This document shows positions 55,152-63,900 of a stretch of DNA of 64,000 nt, piece by piece. The position numbers and the translations under genes are program-made. Position 1 is the first letter of the stretch. Each line of letters opens with the position of its first letter. This DNA is from Acidovorax kalamii (GTDB taxonomy: Bacteria; Pseudomonadota; Gammaproteobacteria; Burkholderiales; Burkholderiaceae_C): the NCBI RefSeq assembly GCF_002245625.1, contig NZ_NOIG01000015.1, positions 1 through 64,000 of the forward strand. Direction: 5' to 3'. The notes under the pieces were generated by a model, which was not told the DNA's origin, did not search any database, and saw nothing but the letters and a program-made list of their open reading frames with translations.

Positions 55152-55856
55152 TTATTTTTTGGATGCGGCTTCGGCAAACGGGAACGGTGGCACGGCCAGG
55201 TAGCCGTCCATCATGCTGACACTCAGGCGTGCGGCCTGGGCCAGGTCCTGGCCCCACTGCTGGGCGGGCCGCCCCGCGACCAGGAACTCGTCGTTGTTGC
55301 GGGGCCGGGTGCCCAGCAGCCGCTGGTCCACCAGCGCATCCACCACCACCCAGGCACCAGTGGGGGTGGCGTAGCGGTAGCTCAGGTACGAATACGGCTG
55401 TTTCAGCACGATCTGGCGGCCGCTCAGCCATTGGGCCAGGTCGGGGCGGTTCTTTTCCAGCCACTGGGCACTGCTGCCCCAGTTCTTGAGGCGCAGGCAG
55501 TCTGCACGCACAGGACTGCCAGCCGCTGCATCCACCACCGTCACATTCTGCTGGGGCGGGCAGTCACCGGGCCCGATCGGAAACCCGGCCAGGTCGCCGG
55601 TGCGGTTGGTCTGCACACGCAGCACGGCCAGCCATTCCCCTTGCGCACCGCTCAGGCCCACGGCCCGGGTTTGCAGCGTGGCACGGGCTTCATCGGTGGA
55701 GCCCAGGTCTTGCCAGGCCCCCGGCGGCAGCACGAGGCGCGCACGGCCCACGGGGTACTCCGCCTTGGGCGGAACGGTCAACGGCGCACATCCAGCCATC
55801 AGGACAGCCAGGGCGCAGGGCAACAGATACCGGAACTTCGAAATCATCAGAGTCAT
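55152..55856 (-). CDS. Lipoprotein of unknown function
   Basis: 234 residues with a clear lipoprotein signal (lipobox LAVLMAGCAPL, Cys about 23). The mature part is mixed, with two cysteines in GPGDCPPQQNV and RADCLRLKNWG that could form a disulfide, and an aromatic stretch SYLSYRYATPTGAWVVVDAL. I do not recognise the family. An ATG three codons downstream (MISKFRY) is an equally good start. It lies 66 bp upstream of the TerB-like gene on the same strand. Confidence 0.7.
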   Translation of the reverse strand: MTLMISKFRYLLPCALAVLMAGCAPLTVPPKAEYPVGRARLVLPPGAWQDLGSTDEARATLQTRAVGLSGAQGEWLAVLRVQTNRTGDLAGFPIGPGDCPPQQNVTVVDAAAGSPVRADCLRLKNWGSSAQWLEKNRPDLAQWLSGRQIVLKQPYSYLSYRYATPTGAWVVVDALVDQRLLGTRPRNNDEFLVAGRPAQQWGQDLAQAARLSVSMMDGYLAVPPFPFAEAASKK

Positions 55857-56148
55857 AGAAAAAGGTTCATGCGGATTCGCCTTCCATCATCCCATCCAAT
55901 GCCACCCCATTCCGTTCGGGTAGAGCAAAACCGGTAGGGTATTTGCGGTGCACGCCCTGGTATCAGACCCTGCACAGCCCCTTCCGGAAAAGCTGACCGC
56001 GAGCTTACATGAAGAAATTCTTATCGCTGTCGCCTTTGTCTGATGTAGAGGGAACTCCCCAGCCCAGGTCCCGTTCAGGCAAAAAAAAGCCTGGCTGCAG
56101 AACGCAGCCAGGCTGTGCAGGGCCCTGCGGGGGCCTGTGCCGGGGGAA
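55857..56148. other. Gap between the unknown lipoprotein and fba
   Basis: 292 bases without a credible gene. The fba-proximal part is the fba terminator (56081-56115). The remainder probably holds the lipoprotein promoter, but I could not pick out -35/-10 boxes. Confidence 0.6.
56081..56115 (-). terminator. Rho-independent terminator of fba
   Basis: On the minus strand AGCCTGGCTGC-GTTCT-GCAGCCAGGCT is an 11-bp perfect stem followed by eight T. It lies 34 bp after the fba stop. Confidence 0.92.
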
Positions 56149-57213
56149 TCAGTTCACCACTTGGGCCAGCGCCCCCGAGGCGTACTGGGCGGCCACCACC
56201 TGCAGGCTGTGGCCCTTGATCTTGGCGCCCTGGCCTTCGCAGCCGAACTCCAGGTAGCGGGCCTTGCAGACCTGCTTGGCGGCTTCGCGGGCGGGCTTGA
56301 GCCATTCGCGTGCGTCGAACTTGTCGGGGTTCTCGGCCAGGAACTTGCGCACCGCGCCCGTCATGGCCAGGCGGATGTCGGTGTCGATGTTGATCTTGCG
56401 CACGCCGTGCTTGATGGCTTCCTGGATCTCCTCGACGGGCACGCCGTAGGTTTCCTTCATCTTGCCGCCGTACTGGTTGATGATGGCCAGCAGCTCGGCG
56501 GGCACCGACGAGGAGCCGTGCATCACCAGGTGGGTGTTGGGAATGCGCTTGTGGATTTCCTTGACGCGGCTGATGGCCAGGATGTCGCCCGTGGGCTTGC
56601 GGCTGAACTTGTAGGCGCCGTGGCTGGTGCCAATGGCGATCGCCAGTGCGTCGAGCTGGGTGGCCTTGACGAACACGGCGGCTTCTTCGGGGTCGGTCAG
56701 CATCTGGCTGTGGTCCAGCTTGCCCTCGGCGCCAATGCCGTCTTCCTCACCGGCTTCGCCGGTTTCCAGGTTGCCCAGGCAGCCCAGTTCACCTTCCACC
56801 GTCACGCCCACCTTGTGGGCCATGTCCACGACCTTGCGGGTCACTTCCACGTTGTATTCGAAGGACGAAGGCGTCTTGCCGTCTTCCATCAGCGAGCCGT
56901 CCATCATCACCGAGCCAAAGCCCAGATCGATGGCGCCGGCACACACCTTGGGCGAGGTGCCGTGGTCCTGGTGCATGACCAGCGGGATGTGGGGGAAAGC
57001 CTCGACTGCCGCCTGGATCAGGTGCTTGATAAAGGGCTCGCCCGCGTACTTGCGGGCACCGGCGCTGGCCTGCAGGATGACTGGAGCACCCACTTCGTCG
57101 GCGGCGGCCATCACGGCCTGGACCTGCTCCAGGTTGTTGACGTTGAAGGCAGGGATGCCGTAGCTGTTGGCTGCGGCATGGTCGAGCAGTTCGCGCATCG
57201 AAACGAGAGGCAT
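56149..57213 (-). CDS. fba: Class II fructose-bisphosphate aldolase
   Basis: A zinc-dependent aldolase of glycolysis and gluconeogenesis, 354 residues. Zinc and catalytic motifs are [35 protein letters not shown] and [11 protein letters not shown]. It is the longer class IIb type found in Burkholderiales. The start ATG at 57211-57213 ([14 protein letters not shown]) is the family start. In related genomes fba sits next to pyk and purC; here both are separated from it. Confidence 0.96.
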   Translation of the reverse strand: MPLVSMRELLDHAAANSYGIPAFNVNNLEQVQAVMAAADEVGAPVILQASAGARKYAGEPFIKHLIQAAVEAFPHIPLVMHQDHGTSPKVCAGAIDLGFGSVMMDGSLMEDGKTPSSFEYNVEVTRKVVDMAHKVGVTVEGELGCLGNLETGEAGEEDGIGAEGKLDHSQMLTDPEEAAVFVKATQLDALAIAIGTSHGAYKFSRKPTGDILAISRVKEIHKRIPNTHLVMHGSSSVPAELLAIINQYGGKMKETYGVPVEEIQEAIKHGVRKINIDTDIRLAMTGAVRKFLAENPDKFDAREWLKPAREAAKQVCKARYLEFGCEGQGAKIKGHSLQVVAAQYASGALAQVVN

Positions 57214-57292
57214 GGTCGTGGGGTCCGTTGAGGGTTGGGGAAGGCGCTGTGAGCCGGGCTGGGCGGTGGTAACCGCTTGGTAACTCGCGATT

Positions 57293-58681
57293 TTAACCGG
57301 GGGGCGTGACCACCGCAGGGGGCAAATCCAACCGGAAACAGGTGGTAAAGGGCGGCACGGCGGGCGCCGGGCCAAATTCACCACCATGGATGTCTGCCAC
57401 CCGCCGCAGGATTTCATGGCCCAGATGCAGGCTGTCCGGGGGGCTTCCCACACCTTCGGCAGAGGGGTCATCGACCCGGCTGCGGGCGCCGTCGTCGCAC
57501 ACCTGCAGCCATGCACCGCCCCCTTCGGATGCCCCCACCTGCACGGCGATGTGTGTGCCCTCCGGTGTGTGCTTGAGCGCGTTTTCCACCAGGTTGCGGG
57601 CCGCAATGTCCAGCAGCAGCACATGCCCGGACACCCAGAGTGCCTGCGGTGCCGACAGCGCGATGTCATCCCCCCGCTGCCAGGCTGCCTGGGCAAAGTC
57701 GGCGCAGACCTGGCGGGCCACGGCACACAGGTCCACCGGCGCCTTGGCCTCGTGCAGCTCGGCCCTGCTCGCGCGCGCCAGGGCCAGCAGCTGGTTAAGC
57801 ACATGCCCCGCCCGCAACGCGTCCTGGCCGATGCGGGCAATGGCCTGGGCCCGGGCGTCCGCGTCCAGCGCCCCGCCCAGGGCGCTGGCCTGCAGTGCGA
57901 TGGAAGACAGTGGCGTGCGCAGCTCGTGCGCGACTTCATTGGCCAGTCGGCGCTCGCGCACCATGGCGGCCTGCTGCCGGTCCAGCAGGGTGTTGATCGA
58001 CGCCACCACCGACTCGAACTCGCTCCAGGCATGGCGCGAGGCCAGGCGCTGCGTGCTGGCGGGGTCCAGCGCCGCCACGTCGGCCGACAGGGCATACAGC
58101 GGGCGCAGGCCGCGCCACAGCGCGAGCCCCAGGGCCAGGGACACCACGGGCAGCAGCCACAGGCCGGGCTCGATCATCTGCTCGGCAATGTCCTGGGCCA
58201 GCTCGTCCCGCTCGCGCAGTTCCAGCAGCACCATGACCTTGCGCTCGCGCGCCGCATCCCATTGCGAAAAGCTGCGCCACACCACCCCCTCCGCCCCCAG
58301 CGCCATGTTGGCAAACCCTTCGGCAGCGCTGAAAGCGGGCATGGGGGCCGAGCCGCTGTGGTGCAACAGACGCCCCTGCGCATCCCACTGCACCACGCTG
58401 AGCGATTGCTGGTAGTCATGCGACTTGAGCCAGGGCGTGGCCACGCGCGGTGTGACCTGGGGTGCCTCGCCCACCGCGTTGGCGCGCAGGTTCAGCAGCA
58501 GCGCCGACACGCTGGCCAGGTGCCCGTCGGTCAGCTCGTCCGCCTCGTGCACGCCCGTCTGGTAGCCCATGAACACAAAGCTGCCCCACACCAGCACCAG
58601 CGCGCCCAGCGACCACAGCAGCAGCTGGCGGGTCAGCGACGGCCTGCGCACACCGGCGCTGGGCGGTGCGGCAGCGCTCAT
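57293..58681 (-). CDS. Two-component sensor histidine kinase (QseC/TctE/PmrB type)
   Basis: 462 residues. An N-terminal TM segment ([19 protein letters not shown]), a periplasmic domain of about 130 residues and a second TM segment ([17 protein letters not shown]) precede the phosphoacceptor box [17 protein letters not shown]. The ATP-binding domain has [14 protein letters not shown] (N box) and [12 protein letters not shown] (G1). The RR stop overlaps this gene's start by four bases, so they form an operon. The signal is unknown. Confidence 0.9.
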   Translation of the reverse strand: MSAAAPPSAGVRRPSLTRQLLLWSLGALVLVWGSFVFMGYQTGVHEADELTDGHLASVSALLLNLRANAVGEAPQVTPRVATPWLKSHDYQQSLSVVQWDAQGRLLHHSGSAPMPAFSAAEGFANMALGAEGVVWRSFSQWDAARERKVMVLLELRERDELAQDIAEQMIEPGLWLLPVVSLALGLALWRGLRPLYALSADVAALDPASTQRLASRHAWSEFESVVASINTLLDRQQAAMVRERRLANEVAHELRTPLSSIALQASALGGALDADARAQAIARIGQDALRAGHVLNQLLALARASRAELHEAKAPVDLCAVARQVCADFAQAAWQRGDDIALSAPQALWVSGHVLLLDIAARNLVENALKHTPEGTHIAVQVGASEGGGAWLQVCDDGARSRVDDPSAEGVGSPPDSLHLGHEILRRVADIHGGEFGPAPAVPPFTTCFRLDLPPAVVTPPG

Positions 58682-59382
58682 GCGGTGGCCTCCTGGGGCA
58701 TGAAGTAGCCCACGCCGCGCATGGTCTGAATGCTGGCGCTGCCCAGCTTGCGCCGCAGGTGGTGGATATGGACCTCCACCGCATTGCTCTCGATGGCTGC
58801 GTCCCAGCTGTAGAGGCGCTCCTCGATCTGCTGGCGCGACAGCACCCGCCCCCGCGCCTCCAGCAGCACCAGCAACACCGAAAACTCCCGGGGCGACATC
58901 TCCACCAGCCTGCCGCCCTGGTGCACAGTGCGCGCCGCGGGGTCCATCTCGATATCACCATGGCGGATGGTGGGCGACGCACGTCCTGCAGCCCGGCGCA
59001 GCAGGGCGCGCAGGCGCGCATCCAGCTCATCCATGTCAAAAGGTTTGGCCAGGTAGTCGTCGGCGCCCCCGTCCAGCCCTGCAATGCGCTGGTGCACCTG
59101 GTCGCGGGCCGTGACGATGAGCACAGGGGTGGAGGGATCGGGCAGGACCGCTGCAGCCGACGCGCCCGCAGCCGGGCTCAGGCGCAGCCGCCGCAGCAGC
59201 TCCGCGCCGTCCCCGTCGGGCAGCCCCAGGTCCAGCAGCACGGCATCAAAACGCTCTGCGCGCAATGCCCCCCAGGCGCTGGCCACGCCATCGCAAACAT
59301 CCACCGCATAGCCACGCTGCTGGAGGTTGGTGCGCAGGCCCGTGGCAATGCCCGCATCGTCTTCGACAACGAGTATTCGCAT
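58678..59382 (-). CDS. OmpR-family response regulator (QseB/PmrA type)
   Basis: 234 residues. The receiver domain has acidic residues VVEDDAG, phosphoacceptor Asp in VLLDLGLPDGDG and Lys in DDYLAKPFDMDEL. The C-terminal winged helix has SFVL-like SVLLVLLEARGRVLS and RRKLG...TMRGVGYFM. An insertion of about 12 residues (SPAAGASAAAVLPD) follows the second helix of the receiver. A PmrA-box-like direct repeat lies in the divergent promoter toward the PAP2 gene. Confidence 0.92.
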   Translation of the reverse strand: MRILVVEDDAGIATGLRTNLQQRGYAVDVCDGVASAWGALRAERFDAVLLDLGLPDGDGAELLRRLRLSPAAGASAAAVLPDPSTPVLIVTARDQVHQRIAGLDGGADDYLAKPFDMDELDARLRALLRRAAGRASPTIRHGDIEMDPAARTVHQGGRLVEMSPREFSVLLVLLEARGRVLSRQQIEERLYSWDAAIESNAVEVHIHHLRRKLGSASIQTMRGVGYFMPQEATA

Positions 59383-59418
59383 GGCGCCATTGTCACCGCG
59401 TGCAGCGCACCGGGGGCC

Positions 59419-59435
59419 ATTAAGACGGTGTTAAG
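59419..59435. promoter_or_regulatory. PmrA/QseB-box-like direct repeat
   Basis: ATTAAG-ACGGT-GTTAAG: two half-sites of the yTTAAk type separated by five bases, the spacing of the PmrA box. It lies 37 bp upstream of the response regulator start and 24 bp upstream of the PAP2 ATG. It is therefore a likely binding site for the neighbouring regulator, controlling both directions. Confidence 0.6.
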
Positions 59436-59458
59436 TGGCGGACCCTATGGTCCCGGGG

Positions 59459-60199
59459 ATGATGACCATGCAGCCCCCGTCCCACCGTTCGGTCCACCGC
59501 CCCCGCGCCCTGTTCCTGTGGACCCTCTGCCTCCTGGCCGCCGTGGTGGCCTGGGATCTAGGCGGGCAGGACGTTCCGCTGGCGCGCCTGTTTGGTTCGG
59601 ACACCGGGTTTCCGATGCGGGACCACTGGTTCTTTGTGCAGGTACTCCATGAAGGCGGGCGCCGCCTGGGGTGGCTGCTGGTGCTGCTGCTGGCGCTGGG
59701 GGTGTGGTGGCCCCAGGGCGTGCTGCGGCGGCTGGATGCGGGCGAGCGCCTGCAAATGGCCCTGAGCGCCCTGCTGGCGCTGGCGGCCGTCAGCATAGGC
59801 AAGAACCTGAGCACCACCAGCTGCCCCTGGGACCTGGCGGAGTTCGGCGGCGTGGCGCGCTACGCCTCCCACTGGGCGCTGGGGGTGATCGACGGTGGCG
59901 GCGGGCGGTGTTTCCCTGCGGGCCATGCCTCGGCGGGGTTTGCCTTCGTCGGGGGTTACTTCGCGCTGCGCCACAAGGCCCCCATTGCCGCACGCTGGTG
60001 GCTGGCGGGTGCAGTGCTCGCGGGCTTGGCGCTGGGTGGTGCCCAGCAGGTGCGGGGCGCACATTTCATGAGCCACACGCTGTGGACCGGCTGGCTGTGC
60101 TGGACGGTGGGCTGGCTGTGCGACCTGGCCGCGTCGGCCCTGCGCCCACGCCTGGCGGCGTTGTCTCTCGCCAACGACCCGCCGCAGGCAGCCAGCTAA
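59459..60199 (+). CDS. PAP2-family membrane phosphatase
   Basis: 246 residues with about six TM helices. PAP2 motifs appear in variant form: KNLSTTSCPWD where KX6RP is usual, CFPAGHASAGFAF for PSGH, and RGAHFMSHTLW where the last Asp is His. These variants form a recognisable proteobacterial subfamily, probably acting on undecaprenyl pyrophosphate or lipid A phosphates. Divergence from a PmrA-like regulator and the box between them fit envelope-lipid remodelling. GTG at 59435 could extend it but would overlap the box; ATG 59459 or 59462 is preferred. Confidence 0.82.
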   Translation: MMTMQPPSHRSVHRPRALFLWTLCLLAAVVAWDLGGQDVPLARLFGSDTGFPMRDHWFFVQVLHEGGRRLGWLLVLLLALGVWWPQGVLRRLDAGERLQMALSALLALAAVSIGKNLSTTSCPWDLAEFGGVARYASHWALGVIDGGGGRCFPAGHASAGFAFVGGYFALRHKAPIAARWWLAGAVLAGLALGGAQQVRGAHFMSHTLWTGWLCWTVGWLCDLAASALRPRLAALSLANDPPQAAS

Positions 60200-60218
60200 C
60201 GGCTCAGAACCTGGCCAG

Positions 60219-61661
60219 TCAGCTCGCCACGCAGATCTTCAGCATGTTGGTGCCGCCCGGCGCGCCCATGGGTTCGCCGCAGGTGATCGCGTACACATCG
60301 CCCTTTTGCACGATGTTGCGGCTCTTCAAGTGGCGCTCGGCCTGGTCCAGCGCGGTGTCGCGGTCGGCGCTGGTGTCCATGAGCAAAGGGCGCACGTTGC
60401 GGTACATGGCCATCTTGCGCTGCGTCGCCACCTTGGGGGTGAGGGCATAGATGGGGATGCGGATGCTGTGGCGGCTCATCCACAGCGCCGTGGCGCCGCT
60501 GTCGGTCATGGCCACGATGGCCTTGGCACCCAGGTGGTGGGCGGTGAACAGCGCGCCCATGGCGATGGACTGGTCAATGCGGCCAAAGGTCTGGCCGGTG
60601 AAATCGGCATCCAGCTGGTGGTCTTCCGCCGCTTCTGCGGCTGCGCAGATGGTGGCCATTTCTTCCACGGTTTCGAGCGGGTAGCGGCCTGCGGCCGTCT
60701 CGGCGCTCAGCATCACGGCGTCGGTGCCGTCCAGCACGGCGTTGGCCACGTCGCTCACCTCGGCGCGCGTGGGCACGGGGTTGGTGATCATGCTTTCCAT
60801 CATCTGCGTGGCGGTGATGACCACCTTGTCCATGTCGCGCGCCATGCGGATCATCTTTTTCTGCAGCGCGGGCACGGCAGCGTTGCCCACCTCCACGGCC
60901 AGGTCGCCGCGCGCCACCATGATGCCGTCGCTCACGCGCAAGATGGCTTCAAGGTGCGGGATGGCTTCGGCGCGCTCGATCTTCGCGATCAGGCCCGGCT
61001 TGTGGCGGAACTCGGAGGCTGCCACGTTGCACAGCTGGCGCGCCATTTCCATGTCGGTCGCGTTCTTGGGGAAGCTCACCGCCACGTAGTCGGCCTGGAA
61101 GCTCATGGCCGTGCGGATGTCTTCCATGTCCTTGGCCGTGAGGGCCGGTGCCGTGAGGCCGCCACCCTTCTTGTTGATGCCCTTGTTGTTGGACAGCTCG
61201 CCACCCACCTTCACCGTGGTGTGCACGGCCTCGCCACGCACGGCATCCACCGTGAGCACGATCAGGCCATCGTTGAGCAGCAGCACATCGCCCGCCTTCA
61301 CGTCGCGCGGCAGCTCCTTGTAATCCAGGCCCACGCCTTCGATGTCGCCCAGCTCGGTGCGCGAGGCATCCAGCACAAATTGGGCGCCGGATTCGAGCAT
61401 CACCTTGCCTTCGGCAAACTTGCCCACGCGGATCTTGGGGCCCTGCAGGTCGGCCATGATGGCCACCTCGCGGCCCGCACGCTGGGCGGCAGCGCGCACG
61501 GTGGCGGCGCGGTCGATGTGGTCCTGCGCCTTGCCATGGCTGAAGTTCAGCCGCACCACGTTCACGCCCGCTCGGATCATGGCCTCCAGCAGCGCCGGGT
61601 CGCTCGATGCGGGGCCCAGGGTGGCAACAATCTTGGTGGCGCGGCGGGTAGGCATGGACAT
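60219..61661 (-). CDS. pyk: Pyruvate kinase
   Basis: The last step of glycolysis. 480 residues. Features are RRATKIVATLGPASSDPALL, NVVRLNFSHG, the active-site helix signature VMVARGDLAVEVG and ATQMMESMITNPVPTRAEV. I chose the ATG at 61659-61661 because AGAGAAAGAG precedes it; an upstream ATG would add 16 unrelated residues. It converges on the PAP2 gene with 19 bp between them. Confidence 0.96.
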   Translation of the reverse strand: MSMPTRRATKIVATLGPASSDPALLEAMIRAGVNVVRLNFSHGKAQDHIDRAATVRAAAQRAGREVAIMADLQGPKIRVGKFAEGKVMLESGAQFVLDASRTELGDIEGVGLDYKELPRDVKAGDVLLLNDGLIVLTVDAVRGEAVHTTVKVGGELSNNKGINKKGGGLTAPALTAKDMEDIRTAMSFQADYVAVSFPKNATDMEMARQLCNVAASEFRHKPGLIAKIERAEAIPHLEAILRVSDGIMVARGDLAVEVGNAAVPALQKKMIRMARDMDKVVITATQMMESMITNPVPTRAEVSDVANAVLDGTDAVMLSAETAAGRYPLETVEEMATICAAAEAAEDHQLDADFTGQTFGRIDQSIAMGALFTAHHLGAKAIVAMTDSGATALWMSRHSIRIPIYALTPKVATQRKMAMYRNVRPLLMDTSADRDTALDQAERHLKSRNIVQKGDVYAITCGEPMGAPGGTNMLKICVAS

Positions 61662-61744
61662 GTCTCTTTCTCTCGGTCGTTGAGGATGTAATCGAGTTTC
61701 AATTCTCACACGAAGCGGTTACATGCGGGTTACCCGCAGCACCG

Positions 61745-62509
61745 TCACAGCAGAGGATGTGACAACAGGTGCGCCAGCACATGCGCGACGATGGCCGCCT
61801 CCAGTCCACGGCGGGCATAGAGCGCACCGGCCAGCAGGCCAAACGCGGCGTTGCCAACCAGCACAAACAGCACCACCGGCAGCGTCAGCACACCGGCCAT
61901 GGCCTGGGCCGCTGGCAGGTGCCCCACCGCAAACAACAGGGCGCTGAGCACCACCGCCACAGCCACCAGCGCCTTGCCGGGCAGGCCCTGCCCACGCTGC
62001 ACCACGCGCCAGCCCAGCCACAGCAGCAGGGTCATCACGCCCCAGCGCACCAGCAGCTCCTCGGTAATGCCACCGTAAAGCAGCTTGACCACCAGCGGCA
62101 CCGCGCTGGCGGGGTCGGACGGCTGCAGCGCCTGCGGCGCCACCTGGGCCAGCGCCCACAGCCACGCGGCGCCTGCCACGCCGCCCATCACGCCGGGTGC
62201 CACCACCGCGCGCAGTGCAGGGCCCACGGGCCCGCCGCCCAGCCACGCAGACAGCACCGGCACCTGCAGCCCCACGCGGGGCGCCAGCCACACGCCGATG
62301 GCCACGGCCAGCGCCAGCAGCACGGCTGTCTGCAAGCCGCTGAGCAGCAGCACCGCCCACAGGGGCAAGGGCAGCAAGGCCGCGTTGGCCTGCAGGGGTG
62401 GCAGCAGCGTCCAGACCACGGCCACCACACCAGGCAAGCCCAGCAGCCACAGCAGCGCGCCCAGGCGCCACCCAGGCGAGCGGGCCAGCGCCCCTTGCGC
62501 CGCGCTCAT
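61745..62509 (-). CDS. CPBP-family intramembrane metalloprotease
   Basis: 254 residues with about eight TM helices. The CPBP (Abi/CAAX-like) motifs are present: GGITEELLVRWGVM (EExxxR), LLFAVGHLPAAQ (FxxxH) and HVLAHLLSH (H..H). It is likely a membrane glutamic/metallo-type protease; substrates in bacteria are mostly unknown. Its start overlaps the pepP stop (62506-62509), so it is in the pepP operon. Confidence 0.85.
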   Translation of the reverse strand: MSAAQGALARSPGWRLGALLWLLGLPGVVAVVWTLLPPLQANAALLPLPLWAVLLLSGLQTAVLLALAVAIGVWLAPRVGLQVPVLSAWLGGGPVGPALRAVVAPGVMGGVAGAAWLWALAQVAPQALQPSDPASAVPLVVKLLYGGITEELLVRWGVMTLLLWLGWRVVQRGQGLPGKALVAVAVVLSALLFAVGHLPAAQAMAGVLTLPVVLFVLVGNAAFGLLAGALYARRGLEAAIVAHVLAHLLSHPLL

Positions 62510-63900
62510 CGCATCAGGGCCTCAATCTCGTCGGCCTTGACGGGCACGCCGCGCGTGATCAGCTCACAACCGGTGTCTGTGACGATGGCATCGTCCTCGA
62601 TGCGGATGCCGATGTGATGGAACTGCTCGGGCACCCCCTCGGCGGGGCGCACATAGATGCCGGGCTCGATGGTCAGCACCATGCCGGGCCGCAGGATGCG
62701 GCTGGGCCGGTTGGTGATGGTTTCGCCCGAGAGCGGGTCTTTGCGTTCGCTGGTCTGACCGACCTCGCCGGGCTCCACATAGCTGCCGCAGTCGTGCACA
62801 TCCATGCCCAGCCAGTGGCCGGTGCGGTGCATGTAGAACTGGAAGTAGGCGCGCTGGTCGATCACGTCCTGTGCGGTGCCCACCTTGTTCTTGTCGAGCA
62901 GGCCCAGGTCCAGCATGCCCTGTGCCAGCACGGCCACCGTGGCATCGTGCGGGTCGTTGAAACGGGCACCCGCCTTGGTGGCCGCCACGGCCGCATCCTG
63001 GCTGGCCAGCACCAGGTCATACAGCGCGCGCTGCGGCCCGGTGAACTTGCCGTTGGCCGGGAAGGTGCGCGTGATGTCGCTGGCGTAGCCGTGCAGCTCG
63101 CAACCCGCGTCGATCAGCACCAGCTCCCCGTCACGCACGGGCGCGGCATCGGCACGGTAGTGCAGCACACAGGCGTTGGCCCCGGCGGCCACGATGGAGT
63201 TGTAGGCGGGGTACTGCGATCCGTGCTGGCGGAACTCGTGCAGCAGTTCGGCTTCGAGGTGGTACTCGCGCACATCCTCTCCGGCGCGCAGCATGCGGGC
63301 GGCACGCTGCATGGCGCGGATGTGGGCCTGCGCGCTGATGCTGCTCGCGCGGCGCATGATGTCCTGCTCGTAGGCGTCCTTGAACAGACGCATCTCGTCG
63401 AGCAGCGTGCACAGGTCGTTCTGCACGGCGGGGCACAGCGCGCCGTAGCGCACACGCCCGCGCACCACGTTGAGCCAGCCCTCCACGCGTGCGGCCAGAC
63501 CGCTGTGCGTGGCAAAGGGGTACCAGACGCAGGCCGTGTTTTCGAGCAGGCGCGGCAGCTTGCTGTCCATCTCGGCCATCGAATGTGCGGCGTCCACGCC
63601 CACGGCAGCGGGCGCAGCGGCGGGGCCCAGGCGGTAGCCGTCCCAGATTTCGCGCTCCAGGTCCTTGGGCTGGCAGAACAGCGTGCTGCGGCCATCATGC
63701 GCCAGCACCAGGCAGGCGCCCGGCTCAGTGAAGCCGGTCAGGTAATAGAAGTAGCTGTCGTGGCGGTACAGAAAGTCCGTATCGCGGTTGCGCGGACGCT
63801 CGGGCGCCGTAGGAATGATGGCAATGCCCCCTGGGCCCAGCTGGGCAGCCAGGTGCGCGCGGCGCTGAGCGTAGACGGAAGCAGGCACGGTGGTGGTCAT
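62506..63900 (-). CDS. pepP: Xaa-Pro aminopeptidase (aminopeptidase P)
   Basis: Removes N-terminal residues that precede proline. 464 residues with pita-bread fold metal ligands in LIDAGCELHGYASDITRTFP (two Asp), HRTGHWLGMDVHD (His), LTIEPGIYV (Glu) and IRIEDDAIV (Glu). The N-terminal creatinase-like domain includes YRHDSYFYYLTGFTEPGA. The ATG at 63898-63900 overlaps the stop of the upstream gene as ATGA. Confidence 0.95.
   Translation of the reverse strand: MTTTVPASVYAQRRAHLAAQLGPGGIAIIPTAPERPRNRDTDFLYRHDSYFYYLTGFTEPGACLVLAHDGRSTLFCQPKDLEREIWDGYRLGPAAAPAAVGVDAAHSMAEMDSKLPRLLENTACVWYPFATHSGLAARVEGWLNVVRGRVRYGALCPAVQNDLCTLLDEMRLFKDAYEQDIMRRASSISAQAHIRAMQRAARMLRAGEDVREYHLEAELLHEFRQHGSQYPAYNSIVAAGANACVLHYRADAAPVRDGELVLIDAGCELHGYASDITRTFPANGKFTGPQRALYDLVLASQDAAVAATKAGARFNDPHDATVAVLAQGMLDLGLLDKNKVGTAQDVIDQRAYFQFYMHRTGHWLGMDVHDCGSYVEPGEVGQTSERKDPLSGETITNRPSRILRPGMVLTIEPGIYVRPAEGVPEQFHHIGIRIEDDAIVTDTGCELITRGVPVKADEIEALMR

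Noticed and set aside
52848..55937. A 1029-codon open frame on the plus strand opposite pntA and its neighbours
   Set aside because: It spans several real minus-strand genes, is His/Gly/Gln-rich and has no domain. It is a GC-driven shadow.
57214..58095. A 294-codon upstream extension of the fba frame
   Set aside because: It lies antiparallel or frame-shifted over the histidine kinase gene and has Trp/Cys/Arg-rich shadow composition. The conserved aldolase starts at MPLVSMREL.
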